Position numbers and translations under genes: made by a program. From Neurospora crassa OR74A (taxonomy: Eukaryota; Ascomycota; Sordariomycetes; Sordariales; Sordariaceae), in contig NC_026501.1 in assembly GCF_000182925.2 (NCBI RefSeq), positions 5,745,917-5,809,916 of the forward strand: a stretch of DNA of 64,000 nucleotides, read 5' to 3'. This document shows, one piece after another, positions 48,517 to 59,899 of the stretch (within the stretch, counting starts at the first letter, position 1; every line of letters starts with the position of its first letter). The notes beneath the pieces were generated by a model. It saw nothing but the letters and a program-made list of their open reading frames with translations, did not search any database and was not told the DNA's origin.

Positions 48517-50039
48517 TCACAGTCTCGAATTATCGCACCAACTCGCATACTCTACCGGGGGTCCTGTTCCTCCCGGAGTGGGGGTCTGAACGATGAACTC
48601 AAACTGTTGTTGCTGTTGTGCTTGTTGCGTTGCCGGGACATTTGGGAAGTTGAAGACTAAGCCCTGATTGACCACAGGCATATATATGCCGTTCAGCGAC
48701 AACGATTGTGGCGATGGTGACGACGAAGAGAATGAAGACCACGACGAGGATGGCGAAGGGGAAGGTGAGGAAGTAGAAGTCGAGGCATAACCCATACTCA
48801 TAGGTCCCGCTGATACATGTGCCATGAGATCAGCAGGAGCGCAAGAACCCCAAGCATAGTCTTCCGAAAACTTGTAGCCGTTGTTGTTTTCGAAAGAAAA
48901 TAACTCGAAACCAGAGGCATCCGCTGTCGTCGTCGTCGTCGTCATCGTCGGGAATGAGGACGTCCCCGTTGACAGTGTTGATGGTGGAAGGAGAAACCCA
49001 AGGCCGGACCCTTGGGTGGAAGTAGACTCGGTGTCTGATAGCGAAAGTGGAGAGCGAGTGAAGCATTGCCCGAGCTCGGGGGTATGTTGGCTTGAGGTGG
49101 GTGGTGTGGGGGATAGGTATCCTGGCTTACTTGTCATCGACATAGGGCTCGGAATCGCTTTTGTTGTTGTTGCTGTGGTGGTGGTGGTGGTGGTGGTGGT
49201 GGTGGTGGTGGTGATAGTGGTCTTCTTGGTTCTGGGTCTGATGATGTCGGGTGTTGAAGACCTGGAGCGAGAGGAAGAAGGGGATGGAGCAGAAGAAGAA
49301 GCAGATTTCTGTCTGCGGCGGAGAATACTATAACGGTTTTTGGCGGCTAGAGAGGTGCGGTTGGGGAAGTGAGTGTTGACGATCTCGGTCCAGTTGCGCC
49401 CTCGTTGGGAAACGGTTTGAAGAAGGAGGATATCCTGGGGATAGATAGTTGGTCAGTCAAGCGTATGAGGCAGAGAATGATAGTTTTTTTTTTTTTTTTT
49501 TTTCCTTTTTTTTTTTTTTCTTTTGTTTTTTTTTCTCACCTCTTCCGGCGTCCACGGACTTCTATCAATCTTGGGGTCAAGACAATCATACCAGCGCTTC
49601 CAACACTGGTCTCCGTTGCGTGAACCCACCACCTGAGCAACCTTGCTCCAGCGTGGGCCGTGACTGTCAAAGGCTTTGCGCAGCCTTTGGTCTTCCTCTC
49701 TGGTCCAGGTGCCCTTGCGAATGTTATGGGCTACGTTGTAGTGCCAACGTTTTCGGCAGTCTTTGTTGTTCCGTCGGGAGAGATGGGAGGCGACTTTGCA
49801 CCAGTTGATGGAACCGCTGACTGGTGTTTCTGTTGATTAGGGACAAGGAAAGATTAGCAAACCGATACAGGGTGAATGATGCAACTAGGGTCCATGGAGC
49901 TCTTCTTGCCCTTTGTCACGGCTTCAGCAAGCAGCCTATCCTCCTCTGGCGTCCAAACCTGCCGAGGCTTAGACTCGGTCTGTGGCAATGGAGAGGTACT
50001 CCGTGGAGAGTACATGAAGAGCTGGCATATATTAGACAT
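48517..50039 (-). CDS. Three-repeat Myb-type DNA-binding protein
   Basis: Three exons on the minus strand: 50039-49886, 49829-49540, 49434-48517, giving 453 aa. Repeat 1 is WTPEEDRLLAEAVTKG with a short insert, then INWCKVASHLSRRNNKDCRKRW. Repeat 2 is RKGTWTREEDQRLRKAF to GDQCWKRWYDCLDP, and repeat 3 SPWTPEEDILLLQTVSQRGR to KNRYSILRR. The Trp spacing and DCRKRW/QCWKRW recognition helices indicate a nuclear sequence-specific regulator. After the repeats come a Ser/Arg stretch, a run of about 12 Thr (GGT repeats, about 49,177-49,212), and a Ser/Pro-rich C-terminus with a Gln run (QQAQQQQQ). The first intron uses GTTGCA as donor, with TGCTAAT as branch site; this is the least certain join. The second intron holds long poly-A/poly-T (49,480-49,534). 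Start Met1 or Met9. Confidence 0.85.
49484..49534. repeat. Poly-T/poly-A tracts inside the Myb intron 2
   Basis: Three T runs of about 18, 14 and 8 bases on the plus strand, separated by CC, C and G interruptions, lie within the 105-bp intron 49,435-49,539. On the transcript they are A runs starting right after the donor. Confidence 0.85.
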
Positions 50040-52117
50040 GGGAACAGTATGCTTATGTGTTGTTATTGTTTTGGTGGCGTTGAGATGGTATCTTGAGCTA
50101 AGTGTGATGATGGTGAGTAAACAGTGAGCGTGCCAGTGAAGGATGAAGAGTTCGCCGAGAGAGCATACTTATATGAGAAGACGAGAGAGAACTTATGTGT
50201 CTCTATGTCAAGCTTAGCTACCCCCATAGAGCGAAAGGCTCCGGCCAAGTAGTGAGAACTAGTCTCCCCCTGGTGTACGTGATACAACGTCCATGATAGA
50301 TCGCCGCAACAACACTAGGCTACCTAGCCTCTGATGTCTGCGAGAGAGTAGGCACATCTCATCCTTCGACAAGATCCTAGTTTCGGGATATGCAGCCCTA
50401 TGGGTCATCCCCACGCCCGCTCTCGTGTTGTTGCCCGTCACCAAGCGGCATCTTCCTGGCGTCTAGAGTCGCATGCAAGTCATCTCGTCCCACTTGTCTG
50501 GTGGTACTCTTGGGTAGATCTGCTGTCGAGCATTAGCCTGATACATCTAGCGATCAGCAGTGCCAGAACGTCTCACGGGTAGTTACATGGTGAATGCTCA
50601 CGTCAACAAGCTGTCGTCTTGTACAGTGTCTGAGCTCCGTGGGCCATTTAGAGCTTGAGCGCCAAGGTCGAAATCGGTCTGGCACGTTAAAGTACTACCT
50701 CAAAAACATGGTACGACATGAGAATACCCCAGGCAGCCGGGTATTCCAATTAGAGCGACCTAGTAAGCTCTCATAGGTTGAAAAAGGATGGCCCGGTAAG
50801 TGAAGCCAAGGGAGAGCAGTCCGATGGTCCCCGGCCAAGTGTTTAATGCTCCGGTTTTCGACGGCGGTATAGACTCGGGACGGCCTCTGGCTGTTTGGAG
50901 ATGCATCTTGCGGGCAAAAGTCACGAGGGAGAGTACAAGAAATGAGGCGGAGGCGCGTGGATGGGGGCTTGGCTTCAGGTAAGCAGGCAGCGATGTATTT
51001 GATGTTGTGTAACGCGACAAGCCAACGGAAAGAAGGCGACGTAACGACTACGAACCTTCCTGCGGTGCTTCCACTGGGCCGCTTTTTGTCCAACGAGAAG
51101 AAGCTATCAGGAACCCGAATGTATAGGACGGGAGAGGAATTTGATCCGGAGTGGCGGTGACCTTAACTAATCCACTGCCTTTTCACTCCTGTAGAAATAA
51201 CCTTCTATCCTGTGGGGGGAGAGCTGAAGCCAAGCCGGCCACATCGAGGCGCCACAAGACAAATAAGGGGCCGACTTGATATACAAGACATGATGCCATT
51301 GCAAAGCAAGATACCTCACCAGGGAACAATTAATTCCAAATTGATGTTACCGACCTCAACTGCTGTGGTAAGCACAGAAGTGGAAACGTTGAAGTCCTCC
51401 CCAATACCCCATACGGTTTCTTAATTCCGTATCTCAATTCAGATAGCGAGACTTCCTCCTGACTAAACACGAGACAGACACCGACTGATAGGGATTTCTC
51501 ACTGCTTCAGATTCCCTGCCAAACTCGGGCTGGGTCTACCAGCCTGTCCCAAGAGGTGCCGGGCTCGTAGGGCTGGTAAGTAACACAATCTACGCCCACT
51601 TCTTTGTTCTCTTCGGGCCGTTAGAACCATTTTTTTGCACTCCTGAAAGGAGGAGAATGTATGAAAGCGGCAGATACCGAGACACATTGAATCAGGGTGC
51701 CTGCTGCGCGGACATAGGCCACATTTAAACTTTCACAAATAAGCTCCCTGCATCGTGTCTTGTGTTCATGTTACCCTAATTTGGTTGCTCCTCCTTTGGG
51801 GGTCCGGACTGGAGGATACGTACATACACCAGCCTCGTCGAAGTTATGGGTGTTTATTTGGATCCCGTACCAGGACAGCATCCTCTTTGCCTCAACTCCG
51901 GCTTGGACAATTTTAAGTGCTAGAGGAAGAATCCTCCTAGTACCATGGACGCGTCTATTTAGGGTACTTTAACATCAATCCATAGTTTTATTTGTTTTTT
52001 TTGACGTACCTGTTTGATCGACAACCAGGTAGGACACCATCAGAGCTTGGGAAACTCATGAGTACCTTTGACTAAGTGCCATCGTTTGATCGTCATAAGG
52101 ACGGCAAATTGAAAAAA

Positions 52118-52166
52118 GAAAAAAAAAAAAAAAAAAGGGAAAAGAAAGAAAGAAAGAAGGAAAGAA
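52118..52166. repeat. Poly-A followed by (GAAA)n
   Basis: About 18 A, GGG, then AAAG repeats. On the minus strand it reads as (CTTT)n then poly-T, immediately downstream of the tRNA-like fragment. Confidence 0.85.
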
Positions 52167-52206
52167 ATCCGAGGACCTCGGCAAGTATGAGGCCGACTGC
52201 GCCACG
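52164..52206 (-). other. tRNA-Met-like fragment (probable relic)
   Basis: The minus strand carries TGGCGCAGTCGG, a perfect A-box (T-R-G-C-N-N-A-R-Y-N-G-G), then CCTCATAC containing a CAT anticodon in a CTCATA loop, and GAGGTCCTCGGAT, which resembles the variable/T-arm region of fungal elongator tRNA-Met. The D loop's second half, both acceptor strands and the B-box TTCGA are absent, so no full cloverleaf forms. It is best read as a degenerate or partial tRNA copy, perhaps from a SINE. Confidence 0.35.
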
Positions 52207-52581
52207 TCCGTAGAGTGTTACACATGCGATCCAGTATGGAGCGAGATCTTTCCCCTTTCAGAAGACGAGGCTGAATTCTTTGAGCGCGTTGTCAAAGCAT
52301 TGGTGATGAGGCCCATAGCGTTCTTGTGGTCGTTCGTAAGGGACGCGTAATGTGCGCGCAATCAAGCGATAACGCGATGTTCTTCGATATCCAAGTGTAG
52401 ATGAGTGATGAAGCCGTATAAGGGGAAGAAAACCTCGCAGCTATTCCATCATTTTATTACAGATTGCGGTGTTCAAGATAGAAAGAAACAAGGCGGAGGC
52501 TACCGTCCCTTGTGACTTCTCCATCGCACCTTCTTTTCACCAAACCACACAACACCAAAATCACCGCCCACTCCTCGCCAT

Positions 52582-54066
52582 CTACTCATAAGTATAACAA
52601 AACTGCCCATCAACGGTACTGACCAAGTCCCTAATCCTCCAAACCTGATCTCCAACCACTCCCAGATCCACGATATCATCCAACGTCTGCCTTGGACTGT
52701 TCACTGGATCAAACATGGCCGTGCCACCAGCAATCTGCTCAGTCCGGTTCTCCAAGTCCAGCCACTGCCAGATAGCCCAAGTTCGATCAATGCCCGCATG
52801 GTGATTAAAAAACGCCGGATCATTAGGACTGGTGTAAAAATCGCCTCCTGGGTCGCCGCCAATGGTGTGATGTCCGCTAGCATGGATGCCCATGAGCGGC
52901 ATCCCGTTGTGTTCGGCTGGGTTGTAAGTGCCCTCGACTTCCCAGGGCCGCGCTGTCACAGCCTGCAGGCGGTCTTGAAAGGCGAGTATGTCGGGGGAGT
53001 CGGCGATCAGGGTCACCATGTCTTCGGTGCGGGTATAGCGCGAGGAAAGATAGTTGGTGATGTCGCGGCGAACACAGCGCGGGTTGTCGCCCATACCGTT
53101 GGGGAGGGGGTTGGCAGCGGGAGCAGGTTTGAGTATTGGGGAGAGAGGGCCTAGGCGGACGGTCATACTGAGTTGATCACTAGGTTAGCAAGGGAGGGCG
53201 CAGAGCGGGGGGGACACTCGCCAGTCAAGTTATAGACTGAGGTTTGGCGCCACCGAGCAACGGGTTAAGTAGCACAAAGATGCTTACTTGACGAATGGAC
53301 CAGAGTAAATACACCCTCCTCCGGGTCCAGCTGGGTAGTAGTCGGTATCTTCATGATCAACTTTGAGACCGTTGCCGCTCAAGCTAGTGTCGCTGCCGTC
53401 GAAGAGAGGAGACTTCACCGGATCGGATGCCCATTTGCCCCAGTTCCAGTACTGTCACAGTACGTTAGCATCGAAAATGCGGCTATGGACAGTGGTCGTA
53501 GATTTTGGACGGATCATACCGGCTGTGATCCAGTGTAACCACACTCTTCCCGGAGAACTCTTTCGAAGGACCAGGTGAAATAGCGATGCCATGCAAGGAA
53601 GCTTCCCTAGAGAACAGTTAGTTTCTCTGGGATTTTTAGAGGCATGGACTCCAATACTGACAGTCCCATGAATGGTCGTTGTCTGATTCATATGAACAGC
53701 GACGAAGTCATCATAGCGTGTTTTGGCTCCAGGATACTCCGTCTGGTCCAGTTGAGAAGGTTTAGACATCAAGCACAGCATAGCAGCGATGTACTCTCTA
53801 CGCTCGGCCTTTGAGATGTCGCCCCTATTTTGTGTGACAAGGGTCAGCTTCATTTTCATTATTTTTTTCTGCCTTCAAGGCTGCTCTTACCATTCACGTC
53901 GAATCTGAAGGTTCTCTTTGGTGCATGTTGAGGACTTGGCAAGCCGTAGCTCGAGGTTAGCTTTACCTGTCTGCTGCAGCTTGTGGACAGCATCTTTTTC
54001 AGTCGCACCAACGAGTGATGATGCAGCAAGCACCAAAAACAGAAGTGATCGAGCCATCGACGGCAT
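52582..54066 (-). CDS. Secreted tyrosinase (type-3 copper enzyme)
   Basis: Five exons on the minus strand: 54066-53891, 53824-53662, 53606-53520, 53451-53288, 53167-52582, giving 391 aa. It is predicted to oxidise phenols to o-quinones using two copper ions. A signal peptide is present (PSMARSLLFLVLAASSLVGA). CuA ligands are H103 (VHMNQT), H111 (TIHGT) and H120 (FLAWHRYF). CuB ligands are H292 and H296 (GIHASGHHTIGGD) and H319 or H320 (FNHHAGIDR). Other family marks are REECGYTGSQPYWNWGKW, GPGGGCIYSGPFVNMTVRLG and WAIWQWLD. It ends shortly after CuB, so it lacks the long C-terminal shielding domain of classical melanin tyrosinases; this is the short secreted class. Exon joins restore RREW/GDISK, HGT/GSFLAWH, QP/YWNW and FV/N/MTV. 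A TATATAA box lies about 77 bp upstream. Confidence 0.94.
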
Positions 54067-54142
54067 GAAGGGTTTTGTTGAAGACAATAAAGCCAGTTGG
54101 TGTGGGACTTCGCAGTCCAAGAGCCCGGGGAGGACGAAAGGG

Positions 54143-54149
54143 TTATATA
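54143..54149 (-). promoter_or_regulatory. TATA box of the tyrosinase gene
   Basis: The minus strand reads GGCCTATATAACCC, with TATATAA at 54,149-54,143, about 77 bp before the ATG at 54,066. Position and sequence suit a core promoter, suggesting a regulated, strongly inducible gene. Confidence 0.5.
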
Positions 54150-56163
54150 GGCCCAAGTCAACGCAAATTCTCACAACTCTCCCAGTCCACGCTCTGGCCT
54201 CCGTTCAGCGCTTTGGATCCGATTTGCCGAAAACTTCGCACTTGTAATGGAGTTACAGCAGGTAATCTCCCATTCGTTGAACGGTTCAAGTGAGCTAGGA
54301 CGGGGCTCCGTCAGCATTTGGCTTGCAGAATCGACTGGGAATTGCAAAGGACCTGCAGGAAGAGAATCGTGTCCACTTATGTTTCGAGACTTGTCAAATA
54401 CAACGTACCAAGACAAGTCACCACGTGTCTGAATTTCCGTGCGTTGGCGAGCGTAAAGTTACGCATAGGGACAGATCTCGGGGCTGCGATATGCGCTGGT
54501 GAAGGTTGATGATGCCCGAGATACTGGAGAGAAAGTCACAGTGTTGATACCATCCTCCTGTTCTTGGAGCCCTGATGAGCGCCGGTGCGACGGCTGGGGA
54601 TGGCCACTTGGGCTGCCGACAACGAGGAGGTGAACAAATTCCCATCTATAGAACTCTGCCGATCTTTCGTCCCAAAACGATGGTCACATTAATACCTAGG
54701 AAAGGCATGCCAGAAGAAGTGTGAGCCACGCCGCTCAACGTAGATGAAGTCCTGGCGGCAGCCAATGCAACCCCAGAGGTTGTGTAACCATGACCTCGGA
54801 TGTGAGAGGGGGTCCGGACAGAGATACTCTTCTGGCCCAAGGGAAAGGGTGACGAATGACGATGAATTATGAGGTTCCAGTGCAGTGTACCTTTTCAGAG
54901 GGCAGTTGGCCAATCATGGAACAGGTAACGGTGGTTAAAGTGCTGCAGGCTGGTGGTCTGTGTAGACACTCGATGTAAACAGAATGAAAACATCACACCA
55001 AGGCCAAGATGTGAGATCCAGGAATACGTGATATCATCTTGTACAGAACAGACTTTTGCGAATGAAAAGCAGATGGTTGAGGTTGAGATACCTGCTAATT
55101 GGCGTTCAGGATCGGGAATTCTAGCCTCCGGGGCTGATGAGGTATGGATGCCGTGCCCACGGGCCACCTGAAGTTTTTCCCCCGACATCACATGCGTCGA
55201 ACTCGCTCAAACCAGCATCGTGAAAACAGCGACATGCAAAGAGCTCGTCTTGCCTGTTGATATCTTCCGGGCTTTGGAATTGATACCTCGCTAAATGGTG
55301 CGCATACGAAGGGTAGGGCCCCTTTCATCCCAGTCAGCAGGGCTCACCGCGTTAACGAATAAACAGGGCGATGACCGAGTGCACTTAACCGTCGACGATC
55401 CAAGGACTCTCGCACACCAATGTCAACCGACTTGTACCATGTTAGCAATCATTCACGATCTACTTAAGCCGAAGTGAGGATGGATTGACTTAGGGCGTCA
55501 CACCTTGCCTGCCCATAGTTATCGTCGGTTCACCACCCAGTACGTCAAGTCTTCCAGACCGCCATGCAACTCTTCCCGCCGGCAGTCTCGACTTCGGTCC
55601 GGCTCGTTATTAAACAAGAGGAATATCATCTCTAGACTGTTCGTATTCTTTCTGCCCACAGACTACGCCGGCAAAAGAGTCTTCACTTTGGGGTTTGTTT
55701 CGTCCCAATCGAATTGGCCATCAGACCTGGACCGTGGTGCACCAAGGCTCGGCCATCCAAACAGGCGCCCGTGACACGACCGATTGAGGTTGACAGAGGC
55801 GACAAAGTCTAGGAGAGACAACATCTTGCTCCTCCCATCAGCAAGAGAGGCAAACTTGGAAATCGCTGCCAGACATCTCTTGTGCCTCGGTCGCGGTTTA
55901 ACTTTTTTCCTTACCAGAAAAAAAAAAAAAAAAACTAAAACAACCCAAGGATCGCGTCCTTCTTTCGGCGCGTCAACCAACCACCTCCAGCGCGCCTCGA
56001 CTGCTTTCAAGTTCACCAAACCAAATTGGACGTGACTGGCTGAGAGCAAATCGCGTACTTACGGTGATTAGTCGTTGCCTCCTCATTCCTCAACATCATC
56101 TAACAATCCGCGACCCCTCAGCAAGAGTACCTTCACTACCACGAGCATCAACAGTCATTCACC
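54150..56163. other. 2-kb intergenic region between tyrosinase and acidic-tail gene
   Basis: Divergent region. No gene is supported. It contains an A run (55,917-55,934) within T/A-rich sequence and normal composition elsewhere. The 110 bases before 56,164 contain CAACATCATCTAACAATCCG-type leader sequence typical of fungal 5' UTRs. Confidence 0.5.
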
Positions 56164-57578
56164 ATGACACGCCAGAGTCGTGCAGAGGCGGATAGAATCC
56201 ATCACCAAGGATTTGTTTATTTCCCATTCATGCCGCCTTCAGAGCAGTATCCTGCGCTTACCGTCACGAGAAAGTTCAGTAAGAGGATCGACCCAGAGGA
56301 TGTGGATCTAACCCAGCGAGAGATGGCTGGCTTCGTTTCAGTCTACCCTCGCCTTTACCAGGTCCCGAAAACCATGCAGGAGCGGATAAGAAGATGGTAC
56401 CTGGCCAACCGCAAGCTGGCGGATTCTTGGCCCTTGGATGGCTTTTGGAACGCGGCCGAGGACGATGCTCATGACCATATCGTCGTCAGGGAGCCGGGAG
56501 TACCGCCTGAAGCGAAGCAAATGGCCGGGATTGAGGATTCGGGGAACAGTAAGCCCGCCCTTGTTGCTAAGGAAAGGAAACCGAGGCCTCCAAAGGCAAA
56601 GAAAGAGCAGCCGGTAAGTGCTAAACCATTTTGACTGATTTTGTATCCGGGCATAGCAGCGAGGAACTAACCTGTCCGACACAGTCACAACCTCCGACCA
56701 GCAACACCAGCCAGGCCACACCTTTCCCGGCAAGTGTAGTGGCAAGGTGTCCAGAGCTGGAGCAGTGGTCCCAGCAAGCGTATTTCGCCGCCGAGCTCAA
56801 GGCCGCGGAACGGTCCTTTGGTTACATCCGCGGCTGGGTGGAGGATGCACAGAGTGGCGGCCGCTCGCCTTCAATCGTACAGCTGAATGAGTTGATGAAT
56901 TTTGCATCGAATGCTTTGACGCGTGCATCGGAAGCCGTCAAAATATCCTCAGCGGTGGTAGAGGACCTCAAATCAAGTCCCGCACCTCTTATTCATCCTG
57001 CCTTTGTGGCATGGCAGCAGCAACAGGAACAGACCATGGGCCAGGAACTCGATCCTCAGCCCCATGTTGAGCATAAAAAACGGCCTTTTGAGGTAGATGA
57101 CGCGGAAATAAACGAAGAGAGCGAACCGACAGCTCAGACAGAACCCTCGGGAGCCGGCAAGGTCAGAAAGCTCTCAACCTATAGATCTGCACCGGAATCA
57201 AGATCAGGAGACTCAACATCGCTTCCGTATCGGGAAGATCATCAAACGGGCTCCAACCTTGCCAGTTCCCGGGCTATGTCGACATCAGCACCAATACATC
57301 CGGCATTTCTTCAACAATATGCGTCTCAACAGCCCCAGCCAGGTCCCACAAATCACACCCACAGCAGCTTCATGGTGGCGCCGACGCACGGCTCATCTTT
57401 GTTATATGTGCCGATTGACAATGACAACCAGCAGCTAGAATCGGCAAGTGAAAGTGCTGGAGGCAGCGGGGGTCATGGCGACAGTAATGATGATGAAGAG
57501 GAGGAGGAGGAGGAGGAGGAGGAGGAGGAGGATGAGGAAGATGAGGAAGAGGACGGAGCCGACGATGCATCGGACTAG
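56164..57578 (+). CDS. Hypothetical protein with acidic C-terminus, 447 aa
   Basis: Two exons: 56164-56613 and 56685-57578, joined by a 71-bp GT-AG intron (phase 0). I do not recognise a family. The N-terminal 130 residues look globular (HHQGFVYFPFMPPSEQYPAL, RWYLANRKLADSWPLDGFWN). A Lys/Pro-rich linker follows (KERKPRPPKAKKEQP, about 136-150). A second ordered-looking part is LEQWSQQAYFAAELKAAERS (about 173-260, helical). The rest is low-complexity Ser/Gln/Pro, and two copies of an IHPAF motif occur (LIHPAFVAWQ near 253 and PIHPAFLQQY near 357). The C-terminus has about 20 consecutive Glu/Asp encoded by (GAG)n. No signal peptide. The acidic tail and basic linker suggest a nuclear, chromatin- or transcription-related role, which is inference only. 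Confidence 0.82.
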
Positions 57579-59334
57579 AGATCCGATACCCTGACTCTAC
57601 CATCCACCCCCCCTGTCTTCCAAAAGGTGAACAACTCACCCATCATCAATGATAACAAAGGTGGATCGACAGAGGCACCAAGAGAAGAGAGACCGGGCGC
57701 CGGAAAGGCGTTGATCCAGTCAGCTATCGACGTCCCTGCCGTCAATCCGAGTACGCGCGAAAACACTGAAGGTTGCGATGCCGATGGCATACACACAAAT
57801 ATCGCTCATGCTACAGACCTTGGTGCTGTGGATGGCGTTGGAGGTGGTTATCTTGCCAAAGTCAAGACATGGCTTGGGGCTTCGGGTGCAAGCTGATTAC
57901 CCACCTTGATGAGCATCGCCCAAGAGGACGGGAAGACCCGACAGAGACAACTGTTCCGTCTTTTGTTATCGCGGTCAAGAGATCAGCGTGGGCAGGTATC
58001 TGTACTCACGCGATTTTGTTGAGCGTCCGACCTCCAGAATCGTTGTTTGTGATCGTGTGTTGATCCCCAAGCGGAATAGAACGGCGGATCCTACCACCCG
58101 ATGTTCATCAATTTTGAGATCAGACACGATAGCCTCATCCCCTTGTTTGAGTGCTGTTGTTATTCTTGTCGTACTTTTTTTGCTTTCGCCAGAGCGCCAG
58201 GCTCCCGTCGAGGTGTTGAGGTTGTAGGACTTTCTACTTCCCCATGGGCCCTGGCTCCCGCTGGAGAAGGTGTCATCGGGGCGGGTTCCAGTTCATCAGG
58301 GGCCAAGACGACAGTTTGTGGGAGTACCTTAACGTCAGCCCTACGCATGTCGCAGTACATCTCGGCCGGCATATGATTCCATTGTTAGCGCGGTACTGTA
58401 CTACATCATTTAGGGAGATTGGAGCCGAGCAATGCCGCCATCTATTGTACGGAGATTACAGTTATCGCCACTTGGCAATTCATCGCGCTAACCTTTTGCG
58501 TGTAAATACCGGCGGAGGTGGAAGCGATCAGGGCTCAAGCTCCATACTCATAGCGTAGTTTCAATCACTGTGCTCCAATGTAGTTTGGTAGTGTGATTGG
58601 AGTCTAATTGAACTTTCATTCAGCTGGCCCCGAGCTAAGGCTCTTTGTCGTATTCGTTCAGATAGTACTTGTGTGGGACGGTAGAGGTAGTTGAACAATT
58701 GGAGGTGATCAAGGTATAGGTGTATGGCACTTGAACCTCTTGATGTCAATAGGATTGAAGCGTAAACATTAGGTAACGGCAACGGACGCACTGGTCGCCG
58801 GCCGGAGGACCTCGGTGAAGTGGAACTTCAGCATCTATGTACATATATAGCTTGTGCTAACCCACTTACCTCTTCCCGCCGACCATTAACGAGTCCGACC
58901 TCATCTATTGAAATATGTCTCAATGTGGCAGCGACAACCATGGAAATCACCGCCGGCCACAGCTATCTCTAGAGGTAGAGGTAGAGGTAGAGGTAGGTAA
59001 TCCACGTGACAGAGTTGGCACATCTATCCATTAGTTTCACTTTCTGCAAATCCGAATGTGCCGCGCGGCAGGACGCCGCCTTCCATAATGTTTATTGCTC
59101 TTAATCAGTTGATCCTTCGTTTCAGGCCTCCTGGTTCGCTCTCTTTGCTTTTGGTAGTGACTGTCAAACTGGTAAAGCTCGGTTTGGACCGGCAGCGGAA
59201 CACACAAACGGGACCTCCTTGAACCTCGCTTGGCTTTTACCTTCTCCTTCACGGTCAAACAATGCCCTTGCGCTTCATTGCATCGAGGCTTGAAAGGCGG
59301 ATGGATGAATTGGATTTGTTGTTGATTTGGCCTA
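57579..59334. other. Intergenic up to the pogo insertion
   Basis: No supported gene; several short frames without domains. A hexamer repeat (about five AGAGGT/GGTAGA units) lies at about 58,970-58,996. The last bases, GGCC then TA at 59,333-59,334, form the pogo target site. Confidence 0.5.
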
Positions 59335-59426
59335 CTTGGGGGTTAGCGGTGGAGTCTTTTGCCAACCCCCTCTCATAAAAGAGGGGGAAAATTTTCGGTG
59401 GGACAACCGTTTAATATGGGACAAGC
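59335..59426 (+). repeat. Pogo element terminal inverted repeat, left
   Basis: The 92-bp TIR pairs with 62,540-62,631 in inverted orientation, with three mismatches, all transitions. It starts CTTGGGGGTTAGCGGTGG. Inside, CCCCCTCT and AGAGGGGG arms around a short AT-rich centre form a hairpin-capable palindrome (about 59,367-59,388). Confidence 0.95.
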
Positions 59427-59599
59427 CATATAGTAAACTACTAGTAATGTGACCCATCCCCATACTAAACCACCACATTATACACTACAACAACGTTGTT
59501 AGAAGCCGTCAGAAATCTAGTATATTACTTAATTAGGTAGTAAGTAAATAAAAGAGTAAATTGTAATTATTATTCATTATTTTCTAGTATTAGCGCCCC

Positions 59600-59680
59600 C
59601 TCTATTAGTAGTACTAGTACTAGTACTAGTACCTCCTCTACTACTAGTACTAGTACTACCTCCTCTACTACTACCTTCCT
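59600..59680. repeat. Short ACTAGT/CCTCCTCTACTA repeats inside pogo element
   Basis: Repeated ACTAGT hexamers interleaved with two CCTCCTCTACTACTA blocks. On the minus strand this lies near the transposase 3' end and would encode Ser/Thr-rich or Glu-rich low complexity. Confidence 0.7.
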
Positions 59681-59899
59681 CCTTACTAATATACTCTTTA
59701 TACGTGCCGCTTACTTTCTTACTTACATTTGAAGTCTTACAATACTCTCAACGTACTTCATAACCCTATAGTATAGTATTAATTTAAAAGACTGTAACTG
59801 TAATAGAATAGAGGGATCGATAGCTGGTATTAATAGTCCAACTTGTGTAATATAAGGTCTAAGGGTGGCGGGCGGGTTAAAGAGACGGCGGTTAATTAA

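Larger units (their letters stand above)
50040..52581. other. 2.5-kb intergenic region, upstream of Myb gene and downstream of tyrosinase
   Basis: No supported gene. Contains a long A run (52,118-52,136) followed by (GAAA)n (to about 52,166) and a tRNA-Met-like fragment on the minus strand (see 52,164-52,206). Short frames at 50.2-51.5 kb have no recognisable domain. Confidence 0.5.

Noticed and set aside
52150-52290. A functional tRNA-Met gene
   Set aside because: No acceptor stem, no complete D arm and no TTCGA B-box, so only a fragment is listed.
40212-57578. A secondary-metabolite gene cluster around nuclease, transporter, Myb and tyrosinase
   Set aside because: No PKS, NRPS, terpene or RiPP core enzyme is present, and the PQ-loop transporter and S1 nuclease are housekeeping or scavenging functions.
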